Shown here: positions 1 to 5,120 of the stretch, piece by piece | Layout of the letters: every line of letters begins with the position of its first letter | Numbering within the stretch: position 1 is the first letter of the stretch | Assembly (NCBI GenBank): GCA_021161765.1 | Contig: JAGGZZ010000050.1 | Coordinates: forward strand, 1 to 8,148 | Source: Candidatus Methanophagales archaeon | GTDB taxonomy: Archaea > Halobacteriota > Syntropharchaeia > Alkanophagales > Methanospirareceae | DNA: 8,148 bases | Direction: 5' to 3' | Made by a program: the position numbers and the translations under genes | The notes under the pieces: generated by a model | The model's input: only the letters and a program-made list of their open reading frames with translations | What the model was told of the DNA's origin: nothing | Databases searched by the model: none

Positions 1-135
1 GACGGGGCACCTCTTCTCGATATAAAACCCTTCGTGCCGCAGTTTGACCATAGAGATAATGCAAAGAGCGGATGGCTCAGTAATCCTCACATAGACATGG
101 TTAAGGGCGAATCAGGCAAGCATAGACCTGAATAG
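1..135 (+). CDS. trmO: TsaA/TrmO-like tRNA methyltransferase, C-terminal end (partial)
   Basis: The window opens inside a reading frame that ends at TAG 133-135, giving 44 residues. It begins with DGAPLLDIKPFVPQFD, which closely matches the conserved C-terminal signature of the TsaA/YaeB (UPF0066) family, typically 'DGTPLLDIKPYxPxFD'. Members of this family (TrmO) are SAM-dependent enzymes that N6-methylate the threonylcarbamoyl-adenosine at position 37 of ANN-decoding tRNAs. The catalytic and SAM-binding part lies outside the window, so activity cannot be judged. After the signature come a GW pair (residues 24-25) and a polar tail. The next gene, an ABC permease, starts 15 bases downstream and its likely Shine-Dalgarno overlaps this stop codon, so the two are probably co-transcribed. 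Family assignment is strong; the exact tRNA target in this organism is inference. Confidence 0.82.
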   Translation, partial: DGAPLLDIKPFVPQFDHRDNAKSGWLSNPHIDMVKGESGKHRPE

Positions 136-150
136 GAACGGATAAACGCA

Positions 151-951
151 ATGCTAAAGAAATTGAAGCGGTCAAAAATCAAGATTATTACGGTACTATC
201 AAGTTTATTTCTCGCTGCTTTTATCCTGGTTCTGATTATTTGTGTCGTTACGCACACCACGCTGCCCGCACTAATAACAAGTATTCTCTCTGAGGAGATA
301 CAATTTGCGATAAAATTGAGTTTGACAACGGCTGTCGTGTCCACCGTTATGTGCATTGGCATTTCGATACCTGCAGCATACGCACTTGCGCGATACGACT
401 TCTTTGGCAAGAGTGTGGTCAATACGATTCTGGATGCACCGCTGGCGTTACCACCGCTGGTCGCAGGAGTGGGCTTGTTAATTCTGTTTGGCACGACCTC
501 ATTCGGGAGAGGTCTTGCCGATGCGGGGCTTACGTTTGTGCTCACGCCGCTGGGGATAATAATCGCGCAGTTTTTTGTGAACGTGCCGTTCATGTTCAGG
601 ATACTGCGTGGAACGTTTCAGAGTATAAATCCAAGATACGAGCACGTGGCGGAAACACTTGGCTGCACCGAGGCGCAGGCGTTCTGGCGTGTAACACTAC
701 CCATGTCGAAGAATGGACTCTTAGCGGGCTCCATTATAACATGGTCAAAAGGAATAGGCGAGTTTGGTGCCGCACTGATGGTCGCAGGAGCAACGAGAAT
801 GAAAACCGAGACATTGCCTATCTCGCTGTACCTGAACATGTCCTGTGGCGAGCTGAATTTAGCCATTGCTGCCGCAACTATCCTGATTATCATATCGCTT
901 ATATCTCTGTTCGTGTTTGAAAGATATGGAGGCTTTACGCGAGTGTTCTGA
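151..951 (+). CDS. modB: Molybdate/tungstate-type ABC transporter permease (ModB/WtpB-like)
   Basis: This is a 266-residue inner-membrane permease of the BPD_transp_1 type. A short basic N-terminus (KKLKRSKIK) precedes about six hydrophobic segments, near residues 12-33, 52-78, 95-117, 131-150, 190-212 and 237-256. The ATPase-docking EAA loop is clear at residues 164-193 (EHVAETLGCTEAQAFWRVTLP, then G and LLAG). The stretch ALPPLVAGVGLLILFG at 99-114 and GIGEFGAALMVAG at 201-213 are typical of the ModB/NifC/WtpB branch that imports molybdate or tungstate. Length is normal for that branch. The ATG at 151 has AGGAACGG (134-141) upstream, overlapping the stop of the preceding trmO-like gene. No binding protein or ATPase gene follows, so partners must lie to the left or elsewhere. 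Permease identity is firm; the substrate, and so modB versus wtpB, is inferred from similarity. Confidence 0.85.
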   Translation: MLKKLKRSKIKIITVLSSLFLAAFILVLIICVVTHTTLPALITSILSEEIQFAIKLSLTTAVVSTVMCIGISIPAAYALARYDFFGKSVVNTILDAPLALPPLVAGVGLLILFGTTSFGRGLADAGLTFVLTPLGIIIAQFFVNVPFMFRILRGTFQSINPRYEHVAETLGCTEAQAFWRVTLPMSKNGLLAGSIITWSKGIGEFGAALMVAGATRMKTETLPISLYLNMSCGELNLAIAAATILIIISLISLFVFERYGGFTRVF

Positions 952-1007
952 TTTGAAGATGCAAGGGGAAGAGGATAATAGCATCGAGAAAACAGAAAAT
1001 AAATTAT

Positions 1008-1099
1008 AGACACAGATTAACGCAGATTAACACAGATGATAAGAATCAACACGGTTAAACTAAAATAAATCTGCGTAAATCAGTGTAAATCTGTGTCTT
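1008..1099. repeat. 92-bp imperfect inverted repeat of the ACAGATTA family
   Basis: The left arm (about 1008-1037) reads AGACACAGATTAACGCAGAT followed by TAACACAGAT. The right arm (about 1067-1097) is its reverse complement with a few mismatches: AGACACAGATTTACACTGAT then TTACGCAGAT when read on the minus strand. About 30 bases separate the arms, so the unit could form a long stem-loop. Within each arm a roughly 10-base unit, (C)ACAGATTA, recurs three times with one-base changes. The same core returns at three more places in this window (1202-1232, 1441-1473, 1541-1565). No coding sequence is seen here. It resembles a non-autonomous palindromic intergenic element; that reading is inference. 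Confidence 0.7.
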
Positions 1100-1117
1100 A
1101 AATAGAAGGAAGCTGCT

Positions 1118-1157
1118 ATACTTTATATACAACAAGAAACGAGGTTAATAGAGGATA
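1118..1157 (+). promoter_or_regulatory. Orphan TATA-like promoter with downstream SD-like site
   Basis: CTTTATATACA at about 1120-1130 is a good archaeal TATA-like box on the plus strand. Roughly 25 bases on, a start of transcription near 1150 would produce a leader containing GAGGATA (1151-1157) and then an ATG at 1170. That frame gives only 13 codons (MCGDMDNIISSSV) before a stop that lies inside the repeat at 1202-1232. The promoter therefore serves no intact plus-strand gene. It may belong to a gene destroyed by the repeat, or to a small RNA. The box is seen; activity is not shown. Confidence 0.3.
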
Positions 1158-1201
1158 AACTAATCAATAATGTGCGGAGACATGGACAATATTATCTCTT
1201 C

Positions 1202-1232
1202 TTCTGTGTAAATCTGCGTAATCTTGTGGTTA
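1202..1232 (-). repeat. ACAGATTA-family repeat copy abutting the rpl24e stop
   Basis: Read on the minus strand this is TAACCACAAGATTACGCAGA followed by TTTACACAGAA. Its first three bases (1232-1230) are the TAA stop codon of rpl24e. It shares the ATTACGCAGATTTACACAGA core with the inverted repeat at 1008-1099, and shares the TAACCAC opening with the copy at 1441-1473, which points the opposite way. Confidence 0.7.
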
Positions 1233-1415
1233 CTTAGCCTTTGATTTCGTAGTTCCCACCGCCCATTTCACCTTCCTTCTTTTTCGCCCCAGTCTTATCA
1301 TATTGCGTTCGCACTTAGAACTGCAGAAATAAAACACTGTTCCATCTCGCTTTACATACATCTTCCCACGACCCAGCGCTATTGGCGAATCGCAAAACGA
1401 ACATTTCTTCTCCAT
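1230..1415 (-). CDS. rpl24e: Large subunit ribosomal protein eL24 (L24e)
   Basis: This 61-residue basic protein has the four-cysteine zinc ribbon of archaeal L24e: C5-x2-C8 near the start and C31-x3-C35 in FCSSKC. The GRGKMYVKRDGTVFYFCSSKC stretch is characteristic of the family, and a lysine/arginine-rich tail (RLGRKRRKVKW) follows for 23S rRNA contact. Length is normal for archaea. The ATG at 1415 is the only start that keeps C5. AAGGAG touches it directly and a run of five G lies a few bases further up, so the ribosome binding site is unusually close or uses the G run. An AT-rich TATA-like stretch (1428-1440) gives it a possible promoter of its own. It would normally sit next to rps28e; here a 170-bp repeat-filled spacer separates them, and its stop codon is part of a repeat. 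No ndk or infB gene follows, although these often do in archaea. Confidence 0.95.
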   Translation of the reverse strand: MEKKCSFCDSPIALGRGKMYVKRDGTVFYFCSSKCERNMIRLGRKRRKVKWAVGTTKSKAK

Positions 1416-1440
1416 CTCCTTGCCCCCGTTTTTATTTTCT

Positions 1441-1473
1441 TAACCACGGATTACACAGATTCCCACAAGATTA
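1441..1473 (+). repeat. ACAGATTA-family repeat copy upstream of rpl24e
   Basis: It reads TAACCACGGATTACACAGAT followed by TCCCACAAGATTA. It lies 25 bases upstream of the rpl24e start and mirrors the copy at 1202-1232. Both begin with TAACCAC on the side facing rpl24e and run outward, so the gene and its short leader are bracketed by divergent copies. Confidence 0.65.
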
Positions 1474-1513
1474 GGTGTAAGATGTGAGTTGTCAAGTATT
1501 AATAGCACTGAGA

Positions 1514-1536
1514 CCTAAAACCTAAAACCTGACACC
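1514..1536 (+). repeat. Short tandem CCTAAAA repeat
   Basis: Two exact heptamers CCTAAAA (1514-1520, 1521-1527) are followed by a degenerate third, CCTGACA (1528-1534). The array lies inside the rps28e-rpl24e spacer between two ACAGATTA-family copies. It is non-coding and its role is unknown. Confidence 0.55.
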
Positions 1537-1540
1537 ACTT

Positions 1541-1565
1541 TAATCTTGTGTAATCTCACGGTTTC
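1541..1565 (-). repeat. ACAGATTA-family repeat copy downstream of rps28e
   Basis: On the minus strand it reads GAAACCGTGAGATTACACAA then GATTA. It begins about 20 bases after the rps28e stop. Its core GATTACACAAGATTA matches pieces of the copy at 1441-1473, in inverted orientation, so the whole spacer between rps28e and rpl24e is bounded by facing copies. Confidence 0.55.
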
Positions 1566-1585
1566 TTTTAGTTTGATTTTCCAAT

Positions 1586-1798
1586 TTACCTCCTTAGTAG
1601 TTTCCTCACTTCTCTATCTGTCTCCAGCAGCACAATAATGTCGCCTGTTTTTATAGGTCCCCTGCAATTCCTCGTTATAATTCGCCCTTTATTCCTCCCT
1701 TCCTGTACCTTACACTTTATCTGCGTGGATTCGCCATGCATTCCCGTCCTACCCACTATTTCCATTACCTCTGCTGGTGTTCCCCTCTCTTCGCTCAT
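1586..1798 (-). CDS. rps28e: Small subunit ribosomal protein eS28 (S28e)
   Basis: This 70-residue protein has the OB-fold S28e pattern: EVMEIVGRTGMHGESTQIKC at residues 10-29, then RNKGRIITRNCRGPIKTGD, ending in LLETDREVRKLLRR, the usual family C-terminus. The length is typical for archaea. It binds near the mRNA exit region of the 30S subunit in known ribosome structures. The ATG at 1798 lies 5 bases after the rpl7ae stop, and AGGGGA inside the rpl7ae end is the likely Shine-Dalgarno, so the two are surely co-transcribed and probably translationally coupled. The L7Ae-S28e pair is a conserved archaeal arrangement; L24e normally follows closely but is displaced here. Confidence 0.96.
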   Translation of the reverse strand: MSEERGTPAEVMEIVGRTGMHGESTQIKCKVQEGRNKGRIITRNCRGPIKTGDIIVLLETDREVRKLLRR

Positions 1799-1803
1799 TA
1801 TAA

Positions 1804-2226
1804 TTATCGTCCCCTATTTAGTTTCTCCAGCTCCGCTATAATCCCCTCAACCGCTTCTTCTGCTTTCCCGGGGTCAACGATGGCAGCAGAGGCACAGCCT
1901 TTATTTATACCACAAGCAGCGCCTAAATCACGCTGGCTTTTTATATACACGTAAGGAGCACCTTTCTCTTCACATAACGGTGGAAGATGCATTAATATCT
2001 CCTCTGGCGTAACATCCTCACCAATCAGCACTAACTTTGCCATGCCCCTTTCTATGATTTTTGTGGTTTCATTTGTCCCCTTCTTTACGCTACCCGTAGT
2101 CCTTGCCAGTTCCAATGCCTCTAACGAGGTGCTTTGTAACTCCTCCGGGACCTCGAATTTAACGTACACCGGCATATTTGCAGTTCCCTTTGCCTTTTCT
2201 TTTTCTTCTTTTTCTTCCTTGCTCAT
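1804..2226 (-). CDS. rpl7ae: Ribosomal protein L7Ae (eL8), kink-turn RNA-binding protein
   Basis: The 140-residue product carries the L7Ae fold from about residue 18: YVKFEVPEEL, then RTTGSVKKGTNETTKIIERG, LVLIGEDVTPEEILMHLPPLCEEK, and INKGCASAAIVDPG near the RNA-contacting loop. In archaea L7Ae is a 50S protein and is also the kink-turn binder in box C/D and H/ACA RNPs and RNase P. Most archaeal versions begin at about M18 here. This frame adds an all-polar KEEKEEKEKAKGTAN extension. The ATG at 2226 has a strong AGGGGGG (2240-2234) at good spacing, while the internal ATG at 2175 has only a weak AAGGG, so the long form is preferred but the short form is possible. It starts 18 bases after the cdc6 stop and ends 5 bases before rps28e, so it is mid-operon. 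Confidence 0.95.
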   Translation of the reverse strand: MSKEEKEEKEKAKGTANMPVYVKFEVPEELQSTSLEALELARTTGSVKKGTNETTKIIERGMAKLVLIGEDVTPEEILMHLPPLCEEKGAPYVYIKSQRDLGAACGINKGCASAAIVDPGKAEEAVEGIIAELEKLNRGR

Positions 2227-2244
2227 CTTTCATCCCCCCTAAAC

Positions 2245-3462
2245 CTACAATGTCATCTGCGCTTTTACTTTGATATTAGATATCGCTTTAAGCTTATAGT
2301 CTTCAAACAGGACAGGCTGTACACTATCGGTCGGCACACTCAGTGAAATCTCCTTTGTACGACCATATCTGCCTCTGTTTACTATTGCGGCATTTATCAA
2401 TCCTAAAATGTCCAGTTCCGAGACCAAATCGGTAACACGCCGCTGCGTTAACGCCTCCATGGCCAGATGTCCACACAATTTCCGGTACATATTATAGACT
2501 TCGCCGCTGGAGAAGCGGCTTTTGTTCCTTTCCCGGTGTAGCTGGAGCACACTACTTAACACGACTTTTGACTGTAGCGGCAGTGTTTTTACCACTTCAA
2601 CTATTCTATTCGCTTCTATCTTTTTACCTGCGAGCCGCACATGCTCCCCCGTTACCCGTTCGGACCCCGTGCGTTCCGCAATTTCCCCTGATACGCGTAG
2701 CAGGTCAAGAGCACGCCGCGCATCACCGTGCTCCTGAGCAGCGAAAGCAGCGCAAAGTGGTATCACCGAGTCGTCTAACGCCGATTCGTTGAACGCTATT
2801 TCCGCCCGTTCACTTAGAATATCCTGTAACTGGTTCGCATTGTAAGGCGGGAATATTATTTCTTCCTCACCTAACGACGACCTCACTCTTTGGTCTAATA
2901 AGTCAGTAAAGGTCAGGTCATTTGAGATGCCTATCATGCTTATTTTTGCGTGATTTAGCTCGCTGTTTATCCTTGAGAGATTATACAAAGCCCCCTCTCC
3001 CTTGCCTGCTAACCTGTCCACCTCGTCCAATACCACAATTACGCATCTATCTTCTGTATCTACCGCAGTCTTGAACTCTGAATACATCATATCCGTCGGC
3101 CATCCGATCATCGGAATTTGCTGATTAAATGCCCGTGCAAGATAAGCAAAAACACGATACTGCGTATCAAATACCTCACCGTTGATATATAGCATAATAC
3201 ATTTGCTGCCCCTTTTCCTAGCCATCTCTTCTAATTCCTTGCTTACATATTTCACCGTAGCGGTCTTACCTGTTCCAGTTTTGCCATATATCACGATATT
3301 AGAAGGTGTTCCCCCTTTTAACGCGGGTGATAACGTATCTGCTAAACCTCTTATCTGCTTCTTCCGATGCGGTAAATTCTCAGGGACATAGGTAGAGCGA
3401 AGCACCTCGCGGTTTGTAAATATCTTGCCCTCGCCCAGCAGGCCATCGAACAGGTTTTCCAT
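2245..3462 (-). CDS. cdc6: Orc1/Cdc6-type replication initiator ATPase
   Basis: This 405-residue AAA+ protein recognises archaeal origins and helps load the MCM helicase. Visible parts are Walker A GKTGTGKT (60-67), an initiator-specific insert leading to Walker B VIVVLDEVD (141-149), sensor 1 IGISND (177-182), LLDQRVRSSL with the candidate arginine finger (188-197), sensor 2 GDARRALDLL (246-255), and a C-terminal winged-helix region (about 295-385) for DNA contact. All key residues are present and length is normal. The ATG at 3462 has GAGGT about 13 bases upstream and a TATA-like GATATAAAAA at 3490-3481. It heads a tight run into rpl7ae and rps28e. The divergent upstream gap holds a mini-ORB-like site, as expected if the gene sits beside an origin. 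Whether it is the origin-proximal Orc1-1 type cannot be settled without comparison. Confidence 0.96.
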   Translation of the reverse strand: MENLFDGLLGEGKIFTNREVLRSTYVPENLPHRKKQIRGLADTLSPALKGGTPSNIVIYGKTGTGKTATVKYVSKELEEMARKRGSKCIMLYINGEVFDTQYRVFAYLARAFNQQIPMIGWPTDMMYSEFKTAVDTEDRCVIVVLDEVDRLAGKGEGALYNLSRINSELNHAKISMIGISNDLTFTDLLDQRVRSSLGEEEIIFPPYNANQLQDILSERAEIAFNESALDDSVIPLCAAFAAQEHGDARRALDLLRVSGEIAERTGSERVTGEHVRLAGKKIEANRIVEVVKTLPLQSKVVLSSVLQLHRERNKSRFSSGEVYNMYRKLCGHLAMEALTQRRVTDLVSELDILGLINAAIVNRGRYGRTKEISLSVPTDSVQPVLFEDYKLKAISNIKVKAQMTL

Positions 3463-3480
3463 ATCTTCTCTTTACCTCGC

Positions 3481-3490
3481 TTTTTATATC
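3481..3490 (-). promoter_or_regulatory. TATA-like box of cdc6
   Basis: GATATAAAAA on the minus strand, with its 3' end 18 bases before the cdc6 ATG. At standard archaeal spacing (about 26 bases from box centre to transcript start) the mRNA would begin at or near the start codon. Either the transcript is nearly leaderless or a box further up (about 3490-3503, TTTACAAAAATAAG) is used. Position and sequence are seen; function is inferred. Confidence 0.4.
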
Positions 3491-3535
3491 TTATTTTTGT
3501 AAACTAATTTCAATAAGAAGGTGAAGGTAATAGGG

Positions 3536-3545
3536 TATAATAAAA
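3536..3545 (+). promoter_or_regulatory. TATA-like box of the phosphotransferase gene
   Basis: TATAATAAAA on the plus strand. A transcript start about 26 bases downstream (near 3567) would give a leader of about 55 bases that includes the hairpin at 3585-3600 and the GGAGG at 3613-3617. Inferred from sequence and spacing only. Confidence 0.4.
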
Positions 3546-3560
3546 GTATTGTTTCAGGTA

Positions 3561-3575
3561 CGTTTCTACTGGAGC
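3561..3575 (-). other. Mini-ORB-like site, candidate origin element upstream of cdc6
   Basis: The minus strand reads GCTCCAGTAGAAACG. The archaeal mini-ORB core recognised by Orc1/Cdc6 is close to TTCCAGTGGAAAC; here TCCAGT and GAAAC are kept with one base changed between them. A weaker half-site, CCTGAAAC, lies 11 bases further up on the same strand (3551-3558). Both lie in an AT-rich divergent gap beside cdc6, the usual place for archaeal origins. The G run of a full ORB is not seen, so this is a candidate only. Confidence 0.3.
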
Positions 3576-3584
3576 GCTTGTCTT

Positions 3585-3600
3585 GCCTGCACCGGCAGGC
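3585..3600 (+). promoter_or_regulatory. GC-rich hairpin in the 5' leader of the phosphotransferase gene
   Basis: GCCTGC (3585-3590), loop ACCG, GCAGGC (3595-3600): a perfect 6-bp GC-rich stem with a 4-base loop. It ends 12 bases before the GGAGG Shine-Dalgarno and 21 bases before the ATG at 3622. It could shape translation or be a short intergenic palindrome. Confidence 0.45.
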
Positions 3601-3621
3601 TATATGCAGAACGGAGGGCCG

Positions 3622-4725
3622 ATGAACGAAAAAATAAAGGAATATTTGGAGACTAAGTACGAAACGCCGTTGCGTGTACTGAGTATAAAGGAGTTGGGAT
3701 TGGAGTCGCAAGAACAAAAGGAAGATTTAGGAGAAATAAAAGGGTTTGGATATGGCAGACCGTATTTCGTGAAGTTTCAGACGGGCGGCGCGGGAGAAAT
3801 AAAGGAAGTGGTTATCTCATCGATGAGAGGGGATGGATTTGGGCATGACCATTTCGCTGACCGCGCGCAAATACTGATATGGCAGCACCATGCCTTTAAT
3901 ACGCTGCCGAAACACGTAAAATCGCTCGATGTCGGTTACTTTACACGGGACGGGAGGATGGAATCCGTGAGTGATGCGGAGGAATATTTCATTACATGCG
4001 ATAAAGTAGAAGGCGCTGAATACGTTAAAGACCTGGATAGGCTAAGGGGCGGTGGGGAAGTGAGAGGAGAGGATGAGGAAAGGGTATCTGCTCTGGCTGC
4101 CTATTTGGCGGATATTCACGCGGTCAAAAGAGACGATGCGCAACTTTATGTGCGAAGGATAAGGGAATTGGTGGGACATAGCGAATGTATATTCGGGCTT
4201 ACGGATAGTTATCCGCCTCGAAATGGGTTCATAACGAGCGAAGAGCTCAGGGATATAGAGAAGCTCAGTATAGACTGGAGATGGAAGCTGAAGGAGAGAA
4301 CAAAAAGGTTGTGCATGGTTCATGGCGATTTTCATCCCTGGAACGTGATGTTCCGTAAAGGGACCGATTTTACCGTGCTTGACCGCAGTCGAGGAGAATG
4401 GGGGGAAGCCGCTGACGACGTCTCCGCGATGACCATTAATTATCTCTTCTTCGGGCTGCTCAAGACAGAGGGCAATGCGATTGACCGTGGGTTTAAGAAG
4501 TTATATGACTTGTTTTTTGATGTGTATCTTGAAAAGACGGGTGATTACGAGTTACTGGAGGTAATACAGCCGTTTTATGCGTTTCGCGGGCTTGTCGTTG
4601 CTTCGCCTGTGTGGTATCCAGGCATATCGCTGGACACACGGATGAAGCTGTTTAACTTTATACGGAACGTGCTTAAAGCGGAGAAGTTTGATTATAAGGG
4701 TGTGAGTAAGTATTTTGAGCAATAG
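3622..4725 (+). CDS. APH/choline-kinase-fold phosphotransferase, substrate unknown
   Basis: This 367-residue cytosolic protein has the protein-kinase-like small-molecule kinase fold. The catalytic loop is VHGDFHPWNVMF: HGDFHPWN at about residues 234-241, with catalytic D236 and metal-ligand N241. It is followed by VLDRSRGEWGEAADDVSAM, whose LD (D254) is the second metal ligand and whose DD matches the usual 'GdpayDla' segment. YFITCDKVEG at about 122-131 looks like the hinge. Full sets of active-site residues suggest a working kinase. The family includes aminoglycoside, homoserine, choline and methylthioribose kinases; nothing here picks one. I chose ATG 3622, with GGAGG 4 bases upstream. A TTG at 3583 also opens the frame but would place the GC hairpin inside the protein. 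No operon partner is present: it diverges from cdc6 and is followed by a 230-bp gap. Confidence 0.82.
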   Translation: MNEKIKEYLETKYETPLRVLSIKELGLESQEQKEDLGEIKGFGYGRPYFVKFQTGGAGEIKEVVISSMRGDGFGHDHFADRAQILIWQHHAFNTLPKHVKSLDVGYFTRDGRMESVSDAEEYFITCDKVEGAEYVKDLDRLRGGGEVRGEDEERVSALAAYLADIHAVKRDDAQLYVRRIRELVGHSECIFGLTDSYPPRNGFITSEELRDIEKLSIDWRWKLKERTKRLCMVHGDFHPWNVMFRKGTDFTVLDRSRGEWGEAADDVSAMTINYLFFGLLKTEGNAIDRGFKKLYDLFFDVYLEKTGDYELLEVIQPFYAFRGLVVASPVWYPGISLDTRMKLFNFIRNVLKAEKFDYKGVSKYFEQ

Positions 4726-4909
4726 GGGGGGATAATCGTAAGAGAATTTATCGTGATGGTATAGGGGATTTGAAGCAAAAAGAGCGGATTTTGGGATCAA
4801 AAGCATAGATAAAATTCGTTCTCATATTCGAACGCCTTGTCAAAATTTGGAAGTTCTATCATTTCGTATCCCCTTTTGTGTTGAGATTGAAGCTTGAGAA
4901 TTATTGGTA

Positions 4910-4930
4910 TTCAACTATATAAATAACTAC
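4910..4930 (+). promoter_or_regulatory. TATA-like box ahead of the recombinase remnant
   Basis: CTATATAAATAAC (about 4915-4927) is a strong archaeal TATA-like sequence. The only thing downstream is the decayed recombinase fragment. The 11-base string ATATAAATAAC is repeated exactly at 5658-5668, ahead of arcS. The rest of the 4726-4950 gap holds no gene that I can support. Confidence 0.35.
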
Positions 4931-4957
4931 GCGAAGTTACCATTAAAATTCCTTACG

Positions 4958-5079
4958 GTGCGCCGTCACCATGTACGTACATCCTGCATCACTGCAGGAG
5001 GCATTCAAAACCGCGGTTGGAAAGGCAGGCATTACGAAAAATGCCGCTGTTCATACTTACTCTAAGACACAGCTTCGCT
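4958..5079 (+). pseudogene. Tyrosine recombinase (integron/phage integrase type) C-terminal remnant
   Basis: No single frame gives the protein, but three frames in succession do. Frame from 4958: VRRHHV. Frame from 4977: HPASLQEAFKTAVGKAGITK then NAAVHT. Frame to 5079: LRHSFA. Together they match the catalytic-domain stretch of integron/Xer-type integrases ('RRHHxHPSxLQxAxKxAVxxAGITKxxxxHTLRHSFATHLL'), including the catalytic H-x-x-R (HTLRH). Each frame change sits exactly on a 4-base tandem duplication, GTACGTAC (4973-4980) and TACTTACT (5054-5061). Removing one copy of each restores a continuous frame. The N-terminal domain, the rest of the catalytic domain and the tyrosine are missing, and similarity stops at about 5079, some 40 bases before the toxin gene's end. 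It is a dead fragment. The identity rests on motif recognition and is fairly secure. Confidence 0.75.
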
Positions 5080-5120
5080 CGGTGTTCGTTCACACGCAGC
5101 CGTTTTTCTATGCTCGTCAT

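Noticed and set aside
87..593. Long minus-strand frame opposite the permease
   Set aside because: It is antisense to a clear membrane-protein gene, resembles no family and lacks a ribosome binding site.
959..1009. 16-codon frame after the permease as the start of an ATPase gene
   Set aside because: MQGEEDNSIEKTENKL does not resemble an ABC ATPase start and has no clear ribosome binding site.
1008..1565. CRISPR array
   Set aside because: The repeats are irregularly spaced, inverted relative to each other and diverged; there are no uniform spacers and no cas genes.
3583..3621. TTG start at 3583 extending the phosphotransferase by 13 residues
   Set aside because: It has no Shine-Dalgarno, would translate the GC hairpin, and the ATG at 3622 has a GGAGG close upstream.
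5084..5091. Third tandem tetranucleotide GTTCGTTC as another frameshifting duplication
   Set aside because: Removing one copy does not restore any recognisable recombinase sequence, and such 8-mers occur by chance about once per 256 bases.
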